DNA from: Flagellimonas sp. CMM7
GTDB lineage: Bacteria > Bacteroidota > Bacteroidia > Flavobacteriales > Flavobacteriaceae
NCBI RefSeq assembly: GCF_021390195.1
Contig: NZ_CP090003.1
Coordinates: 4,175,501 to 4,239,500, forward strand
Direction: 5' to 3'
Length of the DNA: 64,000 bases
This document shows positions 16,877 to 26,116 of the stretch, one piece after another. The notes beneath the pieces are model-generated. The model saw only the letters and a list, made by a program, of their open reading frames with translations. It did no database searches and was not told the origin of the DNA. The position numbers and the translations under genes were made by a program. Every line of letters begins with the position of its first letter. Position 1 is the first letter of the stretch.

Positions 16877-17458
16877 TTAATTCGTTAAAACGATATTATT
16901 ACGCTCAACTATCTTTCTTAGGTTGATTAGAGCATATCGCATTCTTCCTAAAGCTGTATTGATGCTCACTCCTGTATTTTCGGATATTTCTTTAAAACTC
17001 ATATCCTTATAGATCCTCATCAACAACACCTCTTTCTGATCTTCAGGTAATTCATCAATCAAAAAGGTTAGATCACTGTCAATTTGATCTTTGATGATTT
17101 GTTTCTCAGCATTTAGCTTTTCATCTCTAATAACCGAGAAGATATTGAAATCATCACTACCCTCAAACTTGGGCATTCTTTTATTCTTACGGAAGTGGTC
17201 AATGATTAGGTTGTGTGCAATACGCATTACCCATGGTAAAAATTTACCTTCTTCACTATAAGAACCTCTCTTTAGCGTTTTAATTACTTTAATAAAAGTA
17301 TCTTGAAAGATGTCCTCTGCAACATCCCTGTCCATTACTTTAGAATAAATAAAACTGGAAATTCTTTGGTTATGCCTGTTGATTAAAACTTCAAGAGCCT
17401 TTTCTTCACCGGCAATATAATTCTTTACTAATATCGAGTCTTCAATCTGTAGTTCCAT
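16877..17458 (-). CDS. ECF-type RNA polymerase sigma factor
   Basis: 193 aa. Sigma-2 region near residues 20-90 (INRHNQRISSFIYSKVMDRDVAEDIFQDTFIKVIKTL, then FLPWVMRIAHNLIIDHFRK) and sigma-4 near 130-185 (LPEDQKEVLLMRIYKDMSFKEISENTGVS with the helix-turn-helix). Sigma-3 is absent, as in group 4 factors. No TM anti-sigma gene is adjacent, unlike FecI-type systems of this phylum, suggesting control at transcription or by another route. The 47-codon gene follows on the same strand. Confidence 0.92.
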   Translation of the reverse strand: MELQIEDSILVKNYIAGEEKALEVLINRHNQRISSFIYSKVMDRDVAEDIFQDTFIKVIKTLKRGSYSEEGKFLPWVMRIAHNLIIDHFRKNKRMPKFEGSDDFNIFSVIRDEKLNAEKQIIKDQIDSDLTFLIDELPEDQKEVLLMRIYKDMSFKEISENTGVSINTALGRMRYALINLRKIVERNNIVLTN

Positions 17459-17580
17459 ACAAATTACTTTTTTGGTTAAAATTAGGAGCCTCCCTTCTGT
17501 TAAGAAAGACTTTAGTTATTAGCTTAATTTTAAAAAAGTAATTATTTCTGTATAGGCCTATCAGGTTTTTAATTACACAT

Positions 17581-17588
17581 CAAATATA
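17581..17588 (-). promoter_or_regulatory. -7 element for sigma factor gene
   Basis: Minus strand TATATTTG fits TAnnTTTG. It would leave a leader of about 115 nt before ATG 17458, longer than elsewhere in the window. Confidence 0.35.
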
Positions 17589-17679
17589 GAAAAACAGTGT
17601 GCCCAGTAAAAAACAATGTTGTGATTTGGGCATTTTTAGATGTCAACTGATACAATATACGTATTAAGTGGGTGTAGCG

Positions 17680-17687
17680 TATCTTTG
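17680..17687 (+). promoter_or_regulatory. -7 element for uvrA
   Basis: TATCTTTG fits TAnnTTTG and lies 18 bp before ATG 17706. No TTTG -33 box at normal spacing; no LexA-like palindrome was noticed. Confidence 0.4.
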
Positions 17688-17705
17688 AAACGCAAATTTT
17701 AACAT

Positions 17706-20483
17706 ATGACCCTTATCAAGAATGTGGATCCCAAACGTAATATTATTATTAAAGGGGCTAAACTGCACAATTTAAAGAATATAGATGTTGTAATTCCTAG
17801 AAATAAGCTGGTGGTCATTACTGGGCTTTCGGGTTCTGGCAAGTCTAGCCTTGCTTTTGACACACTATATGCAGAAGGCCAAAGGCGCTATGTGGAGAGC
17901 CTTTCTTCATATGCCAGGCAGTTCTTAGGAAAATTGGACAAACCAAAAGTAGACTATATAAAAGGTATAGCACCTGCCATAGCCATAGAGCAAAAAGTTA
18001 ATTCTACAAATCCAAGATCAACCGTAGGGACTACAACAGAAATCTATGACTACTTAAAATTGCTATATGCCCGTATTGGTAAGACCATATCCCCAGTTTC
18101 GGGCAAAGAGGTTAAAAAGAATACGGTTACCGATGTTATCAATTATATAAAACCTTTAGAAGTAGGTACCAAGTTATTGCTCTTGGCACCTATAACTACT
18201 AAGGAAGAAAGAGATCCAATAAAATCTTTGGAACTTTTCTCTAAGCAAGGGTATGCACGTATTAAATATAAAGGAGAAGTTTTACGAATAGATAATGCTC
18301 CCGCATCCATTGGTAGAAATTTTGATTTGGTTGTGGACAGAGTCATTGTAAAAGATGATGAAGATTTTTACAATCGTCTGGGCAATGCGGTGGACAATGC
18401 ATTCTTTGAAGGCAATGGTAAATGTGCTATTGAAAGCTTGGAAAGTGGCGAAACCAAAACTTTCAGCAATCAATTTGAATTAGACGGAATAAAATTTTTA
18501 GAACCCAATGTACACCTCTTCAGCTTTAACAACCCATATGGAGCTTGCCCCAAATGTGAAGGTTATGGTGATGTAATTGGAATTGATGAAGATCTAGTCA
18601 TTCCAAATACAGCGTTATCAGTTTTTGAAAATGCAGTTTTCCCTTGGCGAGGAGAAAGTATGGGATGGTATAGAGATCAATTGGTAAACGCAGCATACAA
18701 ATTCGATTTTCCAATTCATAAACCTTGGTTTGAGTTGACAGAGAAACAAAAACAGTTGGTATGGGACGGTAATGAACACTTTACAGGTATACACGCATTT
18801 TTTCAACAACTAGAAGAAAAAAGCTATAAAATTCAGAATAGAGTAATGCTTTCCCGTTACCGGGGAAAGACCAAATGTTCCGTTTGTAAAGGAAAACGAT
18901 TACGAGAAGAAGCCAACTATGTAAAAGTAGGCGGATACTCTATTTCTGATTTAATTGAGCTCCCAATAAAAAAGTTAACCCCGTTCTTTGAAGAATTACA
19001 ACTTTCTGAACATGATAATACCATTGCTAAAAGATTATTAAAGGAAATTACCACCCGACTGGATTTCTTAAGTAAAGTGGGGTTGAGCTATCTAACGTTA
19101 AACAGAAAATCTAATACCCTATCCGGTGGAGAAAGTCAGCGTATCAATTTAGCCACATCTCTAGGAAGTAGTCTGGTGGGGTCCATGTACATTTTAGATG
19201 AACCCAGTATTGGTTTGCACCCAAAGGATACCGAAAATCTTATTGACGTATTATTGTCTCTTCGGGATTTGGGAAATACCGTTATTGTGGTTGAGCATGA
19301 CGAAGATATCATGAAAGCCGCTGATGAAGTTATAGATATAGGTCCCGAAGCAGGAACCTTGGGCGGTGAGGTAGTTGCTACAGGAAGCCTAGATCAAATT
19401 CTGACATCCAATTCTCTAACAGCGGATTACTTAAATGGTACCAAGGAAATAACAGTACCTTCAGAACGTAGAAATTCCAAACATTATATTCAAATAAAGG
19501 GAGCACGAGAGAACAACCTTAAAAACATTGACGCTACCTTTCCCTTAAATGTACTTACCGTGGTAACCGGGGTTTCCGGAAGTGGAAAAAGTACTTTGGT
19601 AAAAAAAATATTGTACCCCACCATTTTAAAAGAAGTAGGTGGTTATGGCGAAAAAGCTGGTCAGTTTACTAAAATAGAAGGGAAATACAGCCATATAAAA
19701 CATGTGGAGTTTGTAGATCAAAATCCTATCGGTCGTTCTTCCAGATCTAATCCGGTTACCTATATAAAGGCCTATGATGATATCCGTAATCTTTTCTCTT
19801 CGCAAAGACTAAGTAAGTTAAGAGGTTATCAACCCAAGCACTTTTCTTTTAATGTTGATGGAGGACGTTGTGAGAAATGTAAGGGCGAAGGTGAGATTAC
19901 AGTAGAAATGCAGTTTATGGCGGATGTACATTTAGAATGCGATGTCTGTGCTGGAAAACGTTTCAAAAAAGAAATCCTTGAGGTCCAGTTTGAAGGTAAA
20001 AGCATTGATGACATCTTAAACCTGACCATTGACGAAGCTATTGCGCATTTTAAGGCCCACACCCAAGATAAGATTGTAAACAAACTACAGCCATTACAAG
20101 ATGTTGGTTTGGGTTATGTTACCCTAGGGCAGTCCTCCTCTACTCTTTCCGGTGGCGAAGCACAACGTATTAAATTGGCTTCTTTTCTGGTAAAGGGAAA
20201 TACTAAGGAAAAAGCATTGTTCATTTTTGATGAACCTACAACGGGGCTACATTTTCATGACATTAAAAAACTGCTGAAATCTTTTGATGAGCTTATTGGT
20301 AAAGGGCATTCCGTTATTGTGATAGAACACAATATTGAATTGATAAAGTGTGCTGACTATATCATTGATCTTGGTCCAGAAGGTGGGGAGAACGGAGGAC
20401 ATTTGTTGGCAGAAGGCACTCCAGAAGAATTGGTTCAAAATAAAGATTCCCATACAGCAAAGTACTTGTCAGAAAAACTATAA
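17706..20483 (+). CDS. uvrA: Excinuclease ABC subunit A
   Basis: 925 aa, full length. Two ABC ATPase halves: Walker [10 protein letters not shown] near residue 40 and GVSGSGKST near 626; signatures LSGGESQRI near 472 and LSGGEAQRI near 814. Zinc modules: CPKC near 281 and CSVC near 391 in the first half, and Cys722-x2-Cys725 with Cys745-x2-Cys748 in the second, the C-terminal finger needed for damage recognition. UvrA scans DNA for lesions with UvrB in nucleotide-excision repair. Flavobacteria often have a second UvrA elsewhere; this looks like the standard one. Confidence 0.96.
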   Translation: MTLIKNVDPKRNIIIKGAKLHNLKNIDVVIPRNKLVVITGLSGSGKSSLAFDTLYAEGQRRYVESLSSYARQFLGKLDKPKVDYIKGIAPAIAIEQKVNSTNPRSTVGTTTEIYDYLKLLYARIGKTISPVSGKEVKKNTVTDVINYIKPLEVGTKLLLLAPITTKEERDPIKSLELFSKQGYARIKYKGEVLRIDNAPASIGRNFDLVVDRVIVKDDEDFYNRLGNAVDNAFFEGNGKCAIESLESGETKTFSNQFELDGIKFLEPNVHLFSFNNPYGACPKCEGYGDVIGIDEDLVIPNTALSVFENAVFPWRGESMGWYRDQLVNAAYKFDFPIHKPWFELTEKQKQLVWDGNEHFTGIHAFFQQLEEKSYKIQNRVMLSRYRGKTKCSVCKGKRLREEANYVKVGGYSISDLIELPIKKLTPFFEELQLSEHDNTIAKRLLKEITTRLDFLSKVGLSYLTLNRKSNTLSGGESQRINLATSLGSSLVGSMYILDEPSIGLHPKDTENLIDVLLSLRDLGNTVIVVEHDEDIMKAADEVIDIGPEAGTLGGEVVATGSLDQILTSNSLTADYLNGTKEITVPSERRNSKHYIQIKGARENNLKNIDATFPLNVLTVVTGVSGSGKSTLVKKILYPTILKEVGGYGEKAGQFTKIEGKYSHIKHVEFVDQNPIGRSSRSNPVTYIKAYDDIRNLFSSQRLSKLRGYQPKHFSFNVDGGRCEKCKGEGEITVEMQFMADVHLECDVCAGKRFKKEILEVQFEGKSIDDILNLTIDEAIAHFKAHTQDKIVNKLQPLQDVGLGYVTLGQSSSTLSGGEAQRIKLASFLVKGNTKEKALFIFDEPTTGLHFHDIKKLLKSFDELIGKGHSVIVIEHNIELIKCADYIIDLGPEGGENGGHLLAEGTPEELVQNKDSHTAKYLSEKL

Positions 20484-20519
20484 CATATATACTATTCTGA
20501 TAACGGTTTTCAATACGAT

Positions 20520-21101
20520 ATGCCAGAAGAAATAAATCCTTTGTTAACGTTTATCCTTGATACTGTTGCCATTCCCAAAAAGGAGGCTCAGGAAATTGTG
20601 GCCAGTTTTCAACATAAGAAATTGAACAAAGGTGAATTTCTGGTAAGGGAAAACCAAATAAGTGATGACTACTTCTATTTAGAAAAAGGCTTGATGCGTA
20701 CATTTTTATATGATTTGGAAGGCAATGAAATAACAACCGATTTTTTTGTTGAAAACAATATTGTCTTTGATGTTACTTGTTTTTTCAATCGTGTCCGTTC
20801 AGAAGTTAATGTTCAAGCAGTGACAGAATGTACTGGCTATCGAATTTCTTACGAAGAACTCAACGCCCTTTTTCATAATAAACATGCTTTTCGTGATTTT
20901 GGCCGTGCCGTCCTGGTGAAGGGTTTTATCGCTTCCAAAAAAAGAAGTTACGCCATGATCAACAAAACGGCTGAAGAACGATATCGAGGATTATTGACTG
21001 CTAATCCCAAGATTTTGAAATATGCTCAATTAAAACATATTGCCTCATATCTTGGTGTAACAGATAGCACGTTGAGCAGACTTAGAAGAAATCTACAATA
21101 G
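20520..21101 (+). CDS. Crp/Fnr family transcriptional regulator
   Basis: 193 aa. Residues 25-120 form a cyclic-nucleotide-binding-like beta barrel (KLNKGEFLVRENQISDDYFYLEKGLMRTF). The end is a helix-turn-helix (LKHIASYLGVTDSTLSRLRRN). No Cys cluster of true Fnr, and the arginine that binds cAMP phosphate is not evident, so the ligand is unknown. It is followed by a membrane-protein gene whose start codon lies in a large inverted repeat, a possible target. Confidence 0.88.
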   Translation: MPEEINPLLTFILDTVAIPKKEAQEIVASFQHKKLNKGEFLVRENQISDDYFYLEKGLMRTFLYDLEGNEITTDFFVENNIVFDVTCFFNRVRSEVNVQAVTECTGYRISYEELNALFHNKHAFRDFGRAVLVKGFIASKKRSYAMINKTAEERYRGLLTANPKILKYAQLKHIASYLGVTDSTLSRLRRNLQ

Positions 21102-21127
21102 TATCATTTCTTGCCATTTGTCAAGTG

Positions 21128-21175
21128 ATTTGTACAAAGTTCAACTGAAATTTGTGTTATAAACTTTATACAAAT
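21128..21175. promoter_or_regulatory. Inverted repeat covering start codon of membrane protein gene
   Basis: ATTTGTACAAAGTT (21128-21141) and AACTTTATACAAAT (21162-21175) match as inverted arms at 13 of 14 positions; the left arm contains the perfect palindrome TTTGTACAAA. The right arm includes the first two bases of ATG 21174. It could be an operator for the upstream Crp/Fnr protein or an mRNA hairpin hiding the start. Confidence 0.5.
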
Positions 21176-21857
21176 GGCTGAATCATCAATATATACCTCT
21201 ATAGTTTTTCTGTTGACCACCATAATTACACTGTGGTTTCTTTTCAAAGCATCAAAGAACATAAAAATGATAGCGGGTATTACCATCTGGATGATAATCA
21301 CGGGCATACTGGGAATTTCAGGATTTTACAGAAATGTAGAAGCTTTTCCGCCACGATTTGTTTTTTTAATTGGTCCGGCAATCTTATTTGTCCTAGCTGT
21401 TTTCCTATTGCGAGATGGACGTAGGTTTGTGGATGGTTTAGATTTAAAATGGTTAACACTGCTTCATATGGTTAGAGTTCCGGTTGAGTTTGTCCTGTTT
21501 GCTATCTTTTTAGATGGATTAATCCCCGAACTCATGACCTTTGAAGGCTACAATTATGATATTATCTCAGGAATTACGGCTCCCATAATTTATTATGTGT
21601 TTTTTGTAAAAGGGTGGATAGGCAAAAAAGGTCTGCTACTTTGGAACATCGTCTGTTTATTACTTTTATTGAACATCCTTACCATAGCCCTTCTAAGTGC
21701 TCAAACCCCTTTTCAGAAATTGGCGTTTGACCAACCCAATATAGGTGTAGCGTATTTCCCATTTGTATGGTTGCCCGCAGTAATTGTGCCTATTGTACTG
21801 TTTTCGCATTTGGCAAGTATTAGGCAGCTGTTATTACCTGTTCCCGAAAAAATGTAA
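21174..21857 (+). CDS. Multi-TM membrane protein of unknown function
   Basis: 227 aa with six or seven hydrophobic helices (e.g. IVFLLTTIITLWFLF, FVFLIGPAILFVLAVFLL, WNIVCLLLLLNILTIALL, VWLPAVIVPIVLF). Loops carry RNVEAFPPRF and HMVRVPVEFVLF. I do not recognise a named family. It sits 72 bp behind a Crp/Fnr regulator and has its own upstream dyad, so it is probably regulated by that neighbour. Confidence 0.8.
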   Translation: MAESSIYTSIVFLLTTIITLWFLFKASKNIKMIAGITIWMIITGILGISGFYRNVEAFPPRFVFLIGPAILFVLAVFLLRDGRRFVDGLDLKWLTLLHMVRVPVEFVLFAIFLDGLIPELMTFEGYNYDIISGITAPIIYYVFFVKGWIGKKGLLLWNIVCLLLLLNILTIALLSAQTPFQKLAFDQPNIGVAYFPFVWLPAVIVPIVLFSHLASIRQLLLPVPEKM

Positions 21858-22020
21858 AAAAAAGATTGGACTCGGTCTAAGTCAAATGGGTATTAAACCA
21901 AACTCTTCTTTCATTTAATTCACCATAATCAATCTTATAATTACGTCAGCAATTAAAAGAGCTTAAATCATTTAGAAAATAACTAACTAATAATCAAATA
22001 GTTAATTTAAATATTTTTTT

Positions 22021-22037
22021 TTGGCACGCTGTTTGGT
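22021..22037 (+). promoter_or_regulatory. Sigma-54-like promoter for basic exported protein
   Basis: TTGGCACG-CTGT-TTGGT matches the -24/-12 consensus TTGGCACG-N4-TTGC except that the -12 GC is GG. Spacing is exact; the -24 half is perfect. Transcription would start near 22048, about 42 nt before ATG 22090. Confidence 0.5.
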
Positions 22038-22089
22038 ATTTACTTGTCGGGATGTAAATAATTGCATTCGGAATTTAAAACCTTATAGT

Positions 22090-23337
22090 ATGAAACATTT
22101 AGTACTCATTTTTGCAGCGGTTCTTTTAGGTACTCCAAGTATCAAAGCTACCACCATAGAAGATAAGGTTGCCATCAGCAATGCTTATAGATACGGAAAC
22201 TCTTTCATTTTTGTAGAAAATGGAATTACGTTTTCTGTATATCCCGATGGAGAATTCGATTTTTACATAGACAATCAAGTAAATGTTGGTGTCAATGCCC
22301 GTGTTGGGAATGTTGGTTTAACATTTAACTCAGGATATAACTACAACCCTTTTGTTCAATATGATGATTACGGTTCTGTAGTACAAGTAGAAAACATCCC
22401 CGTTTATTATGACCATTACGGACGTGTATCACAAATAGGTAGTATTGATGTATGGTACAGAAACGGTCGTGTGCGTAGACTTGGTGGATTGAACGTTTTT
22501 TACAATGGTGGTGTATTTAGTCACCATACAGGATTCATCAACATCTATAACAGACATTATGTGTACAGACCTTTTCATAGGTATTTTGCAAGACCGGCAG
22601 TATCGTTTTGTAATGTTTATAACAGACCATATAGAAGATATTACAACCCTGTAAGATATACGTATTATAGACCATACAGAAACAACTTTAGAAGATCTTA
22701 CGCATCTTATGGTAAAACATATAGAAACGATAGAAGGCATAGAAGAGACAATATCTATAGAAATGACAGAAGAGTTTCGCAACGAAACAATAGTGTAAGA
22801 AGAAATGATAATTATGGTAGAACCAACAGATCGGTAAATCGTAACGATTATAGATCGGATACAAGAAGAGTGAGTAGAAATACTTCTACAAGAAGATCTG
22901 TTGATCAAGGTAACTATAGAAAAGGAAATGCTGTAAGCCGTTCTAATAACAGTGTAAAAAGAAATACTGGCACCAATAGAACAGTGAAACAGAGTGAATA
23001 TAGAAGAGGAAATGTTGCCTCAAGAAGCAATAACACTAGTAGAACGGTTACTCAAAGACTGGTGACGCGAAAGCCGAACAGTAGAACTGTAACCAAGCGA
23101 GAAGTAACCACAAGCCCAAGAAGCAAAACGGTTACCCGAAGCACAACTAATACTTATAAAAAACCGCAAGCTAGAAAAAGTACTAGTAGATTGGTTGCAA
23201 GTAGAAGTAGTGCACCCAAAAGAACCGTATCCAGAAGTACTAAGACAACAGTAAAAAGAAGTTCTGGAAACACAAGTTCAAAAAGAAGAAGTAGTAATTC
23301 AGGCACTAGGACAAGAAGTTCCAGAAGAGTGCAATAA
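22090..23337 (+). CDS. Exported, extremely basic Arg/Ser/Tyr-rich protein
   Basis: 415 aa from ATG 22090 (MKHLVLIFAAVLLGTPSIKA, a signal peptide). An N-terminal domain of about 125 residues has repeated beta-like units (FDFYIDNQVNVGVNARVGNVGL, YGSVVQVENIPVYYDHYGRV, IGSIDVWYRNGRVRRLGGLNV). The rest is low-complexity and strongly positive: Tyr/Arg-rich to about residue 230, then Arg/Ser/Thr/Asn-rich to the end, with imperfect repeats such as YRKGNAVSRSNNSVKR and YRRGNVASRSNNTSRT. It could bind polyanions (DNA, LPS, acidic polysaccharide) outside the inner membrane. Function unknown; transcription looks sigma-54 dependent. Confidence 0.82.
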   Translation: MKHLVLIFAAVLLGTPSIKATTIEDKVAISNAYRYGNSFIFVENGITFSVYPDGEFDFYIDNQVNVGVNARVGNVGLTFNSGYNYNPFVQYDDYGSVVQVENIPVYYDHYGRVSQIGSIDVWYRNGRVRRLGGLNVFYNGGVFSHHTGFINIYNRHYVYRPFHRYFARPAVSFCNVYNRPYRRYYNPVRYTYYRPYRNNFRRSYASYGKTYRNDRRHRRDNIYRNDRRVSQRNNSVRRNDNYGRTNRSVNRNDYRSDTRRVSRNTSTRRSVDQGNYRKGNAVSRSNNSVKRNTGTNRTVKQSEYRRGNVASRSNNTSRTVTQRLVTRKPNSRTVTKREVTTSPRSKTVTRSTTNTYKKPQARKSTSRLVASRSSAPKRTVSRSTKTTVKRSSGNTSSKRRSSNSGTRTRSSRRVQ

Positions 23338-23365
23338 AGATAGTTTTTAGGTTGGTTAGTTGTTT

Positions 23366-23400
23366 ACCCCGTAGTTGGATTTATCCGCTACGGGGTTTTT
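23366..23400. terminator. Terminator after basic protein gene
   Basis: ACCCCGTAG (23366-23374) pairs with CTACGGGGT (23388-23396), followed by a T-run on the plus strand. Its right arm contains the stop codon of the convergent flippase gene. Confidence 0.8.
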
Positions 23401-24848
23401 CTTTTGAGCCATTTGGAAAGTATTCCAGAGACATCTTCAGAAATTTCAAAACGATATAAAATACCCAAATACATCAACACAATTAATGCGGACTTTAAGA
23501 TGATATTTATAATTGGGTGAAATGAAAATTGTAAAAGATGAAATAATATACCCAATAAAATCAGCGTGGTGAAAACTTTAAAAGTAGCTCTTGTGAAAGG
23601 CAAAAAACCAAACTTTAATTTTACGAAAACCAGTTTTACCAGATTAAAAATAAAGATGGAGATAAAGCTGGCAAGAGCTGCACCTTCCAATCCCAACCTG
23701 GGTATTAAAATTAAGTTTAAAACAATAGTCACTAATGCCAGACATATACCAAAGACCAATACTGTTTTATAATATTTTGAATTGAACAAAATTGAATTAT
23801 TGTTCCCTAACATAGAATCAAACACCTTTGCCAAACCAATAAGAAAAACAATGGTAAAACCATTTCTATAAGATTCTGGGAGTAATTTGTATAATTGATC
23901 TAAATTAAGAACAATCAAAACGAACAATATTCCAGAAGCGATAAACAAGGTCAAAGAAGTCTTTTTGTACAAAGTTTCCAATGCAAAGTGATTGCCAGAG
24001 TTCAGCAATTCCGCGGTCAAGGGGTAGGTAATTTGGTGCATGGCCCTAGATGGGACAATAATTACCGTAGCAATATAGACTGCTACCCCATAGTAAGCCA
24101 CATTTTCAATTTTAATAAACTGATTGAGCATTACCTTATCTATTTCCAGTAAGATTAAGGCAGCAGAGCCCCCCAGAATAATCAAAAAAGTATAGACAAG
24201 AATTTCCTTGGTATTAGACGGGAAATTCAAATTAAACTTAGGAAAACGAATGCTATATGCGTATAACTTAATGATCCCAGTCCGCAATAGATAAAGACCA
24301 ACCAAACATTTAAAAAATAGGTCTAAAGAGATTACATCAAAATACAATAGCAGTAGTAAAAAGGAAACTCCAATACGCCCAAAAACTTCTTTCATAAAGT
24401 TACCAAATACCGACTTCAAATGTACTTTGCACCAAGAGTAAAATACTTCAAAATAACCCATGGATAATGCCACCAAAAAAATGTACCAGACATAGTCTTT
24501 TACCATGGGGTTTACTTGTGAAATCATAACGCCCAACTGCTCTTGAAATAGAAATGTGAAAATAGCCAAGGGTAAAATGCCCAGCAGGGGTGTCAACAAC
24601 ATCAAAGTCAAAAAGCTATCCTTTTCGGAATCTTGATAATTGCTGTAAAATTTCACCATGGTGTTATGCACACCAAAAGCCATCAAAGGCATTAGAATGG
24701 CACCGGAGGCCAAAATAAAAGTAACAAGGCCATAGTATTGATCCGGTAAAATTTTTATGTAGAGAAACAAAGTATTTATCGCTCCAAAAGCAAACCCTAA
24801 ATAGGTAATAGTTATGTTTTTTAAAGACTGCTTTAAGACGATTCCCAT
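23388..24848 (-). CDS. Oligosaccharide flippase (MATE/Wzx-type)
   Basis: 486 aa with about 12-14 hydrophobic helices spread along the chain, starting SLKNITITYLGFAFGAINTLFL, a typical Wzx/PST opening, and loops such as PDQYYGLVTFILA. It would flip lipid-linked sugar units across the inner membrane. It overlaps the upstream GT4 gene by 16 bp, so glycan assembly and export are coupled in this cluster. Confidence 0.87.
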   Translation of the reverse strand: MGIVLKQSLKNITITYLGFAFGAINTLFLYIKILPDQYYGLVTFILASGAILMPLMAFGVHNTMVKFYSNYQDSEKDSFLTLMLLTPLLGILPLAIFTFLFQEQLGVMISQVNPMVKDYVWYIFLVALSMGYFEVFYSWCKVHLKSVFGNFMKEVFGRIGVSFLLLLLYFDVISLDLFFKCLVGLYLLRTGIIKLYAYSIRFPKFNLNFPSNTKEILVYTFLIILGGSAALILLEIDKVMLNQFIKIENVAYYGVAVYIATVIIVPSRAMHQITYPLTAELLNSGNHFALETLYKKTSLTLFIASGILFVLIVLNLDQLYKLLPESYRNGFTIVFLIGLAKVFDSMLGNNNSILFNSKYYKTVLVFGICLALVTIVLNLILIPRLGLEGAALASFISIFIFNLVKLVFVKLKFGFLPFTRATFKVFTTLILLGILFHLLQFSFHPIINIILKSALIVLMYLGILYRFEISEDVSGILSKWLKRKTP

Positions 24849-26116
24849 TGAATGAAATTTGCCAATGCTTTGGTCAGTTCTTTTCTGTGGTACATTTCAA
24901 TTCCTTTAGAATTAAAATGTAACGTTCCTTTTTTATATTTACCAAACCATTCTAAAAGTACATTTTTTAAAGCAGTCTTGTCACTTTGCTTGCATACCTT
25001 ACCGGAACTGGTTTCCAGCACAATGTTACCTGCTTCCCATTCATTGGGGCCAATGGCTAAAATTGGTCGCTTTGCGTTTAGATACTCAAACAACTTTCCT
25101 GGAATAATTCCTTTGGTTTCCTCTGAATCAATTTCTAGCAACAAAAGTACTTGCGATTTTTGCTGTACTTGCAATACTTTTTCATGGGAGAGATAACCTA
25201 AGTACTCCACATACGAATCCAAACCATATGTACGAATAGTTTCTAAAACCTCTTCCCCCACTACTCCCGCCAATTGAATTTTCAGATGGTTTTTAAAAGT
25301 TTCGTCTCCTTCAATCAATTCTTTCAAGGCTTGCCATAATGCAATTGGATTTCTACCGGTAAGCAAAGAACCAATATGAGAAATAGTGAAACCTGAGTCC
25401 AACGAAACCGCATCAAGAATTTCATCATACCCGTTGGTAATGACTTGTATGGGCTTATTTGTAATTTGTTCAAACTCCCTTTTAGTTGTGTCACTTGTAA
25501 CCACAATTTTATCCGTAGCATTCAGCACGCTCCTCTCCAAAGCTTTGTGCTTTCTTTTCGAGGACTTTGACAATCTTAATTTCTTGTGATAGCCAATAGA
25601 AGTCCATGGATCCCTAAAATCGGTAATCCATTGTATTTGATGCTTTTCTTTTAGTCTAAGCCCAATCAAATGTAAGCTATGAGGAGGTCCTGTTGTGATT
25701 ATCGTCTCAATACCTTGCTTTTCAATAACTCTCGAAAGATATTTTACGGATGGTTTTATCCAAAACTTACGGGCATCCGGGATAAACAAATTTCCTCTGA
25801 TCCAAAGCAATAATTTCTCAACAGTGGATGGCTTTTTTTCCTGAATAATACCTGAACTTATGGTTTGGGTCTTTTTTTTAGATACTAAGGAGGCCCAAGT
25901 ATAAGGTTCTTTTATAGGCTGCTTTAGTATTTGAACACCTTCCGGGACTTCATGTACCAAGTTTTTATCAGTAATGGGGTAACTTGGGTTTTGGGGAATA
26001 TATACAATGGGTTCTATATTAAAATCCCTTAAATATTTTACAAATTTCAGCCATCTCTGTACTCCCGGTCCACCTGCGGGTGGCCAATAGTATGTTATGA
26101 CCAAAACCTTTCGCAT
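24833..26116 (-). CDS. Glycosyltransferase family 4
   Basis: 427 aa GT-B protein: N-terminal VITYYWPPAGGPGVQRWLKFVKYL (acceptor half), central ITTGPPHSLHLIGL, ITDFRDPWTSIGY, and C-terminal donor half with ISHIGSLLTGRNP and KGIIPGKLFEYLNAKRPILAIGP, where the Glu binds the donor nucleotide-sugar. Acts at the cytoplasmic face in surface polysaccharide synthesis. It shares one base with the YfhO stop and overlaps the flippase start. Confidence 0.9.
   Translation of the reverse strand: MRKVLVITYYWPPAGGPGVQRWLKFVKYLRDFNIEPIVYIPQNPSYPITDKNLVHEVPEGVQILKQPIKEPYTWASLVSKKKTQTISSGIIQEKKPSTVEKLLLWIRGNLFIPDARKFWIKPSVKYLSRVIEKQGIETIITTGPPHSLHLIGLRLKEKHQIQWITDFRDPWTSIGYHKKLRLSKSSKRKHKALERSVLNATDKIVVTSDTTKREFEQITNKPIQVITNGYDEILDAVSLDSGFTISHIGSLLTGRNPIALWQALKELIEGDETFKNHLKIQLAGVVGEEVLETIRTYGLDSYVEYLGYLSHEKVLQVQQKSQVLLLLEIDSEETKGIIPGKLFEYLNAKRPILAIGPNEWEAGNIVLETSSGKVCKQSDKTALKNVLLEWFGKYKKGTLHFNSKGIEMYHRKELTKALANFIQWESS

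Noticed and set aside
22429-22908. 159-codon minus-strand frame in the Arg-rich gene
   Set aside because: Ser/Ile/Val repeats are the antisense of Arg/Tyr/Asn codons; no protein-like pattern.
22700-23300. Repeat units in the Arg/Ser-rich gene as a CRISPR-like array
   Set aside because: Repeats are imperfect, in frame and without regular spacers; they are protein repeats.
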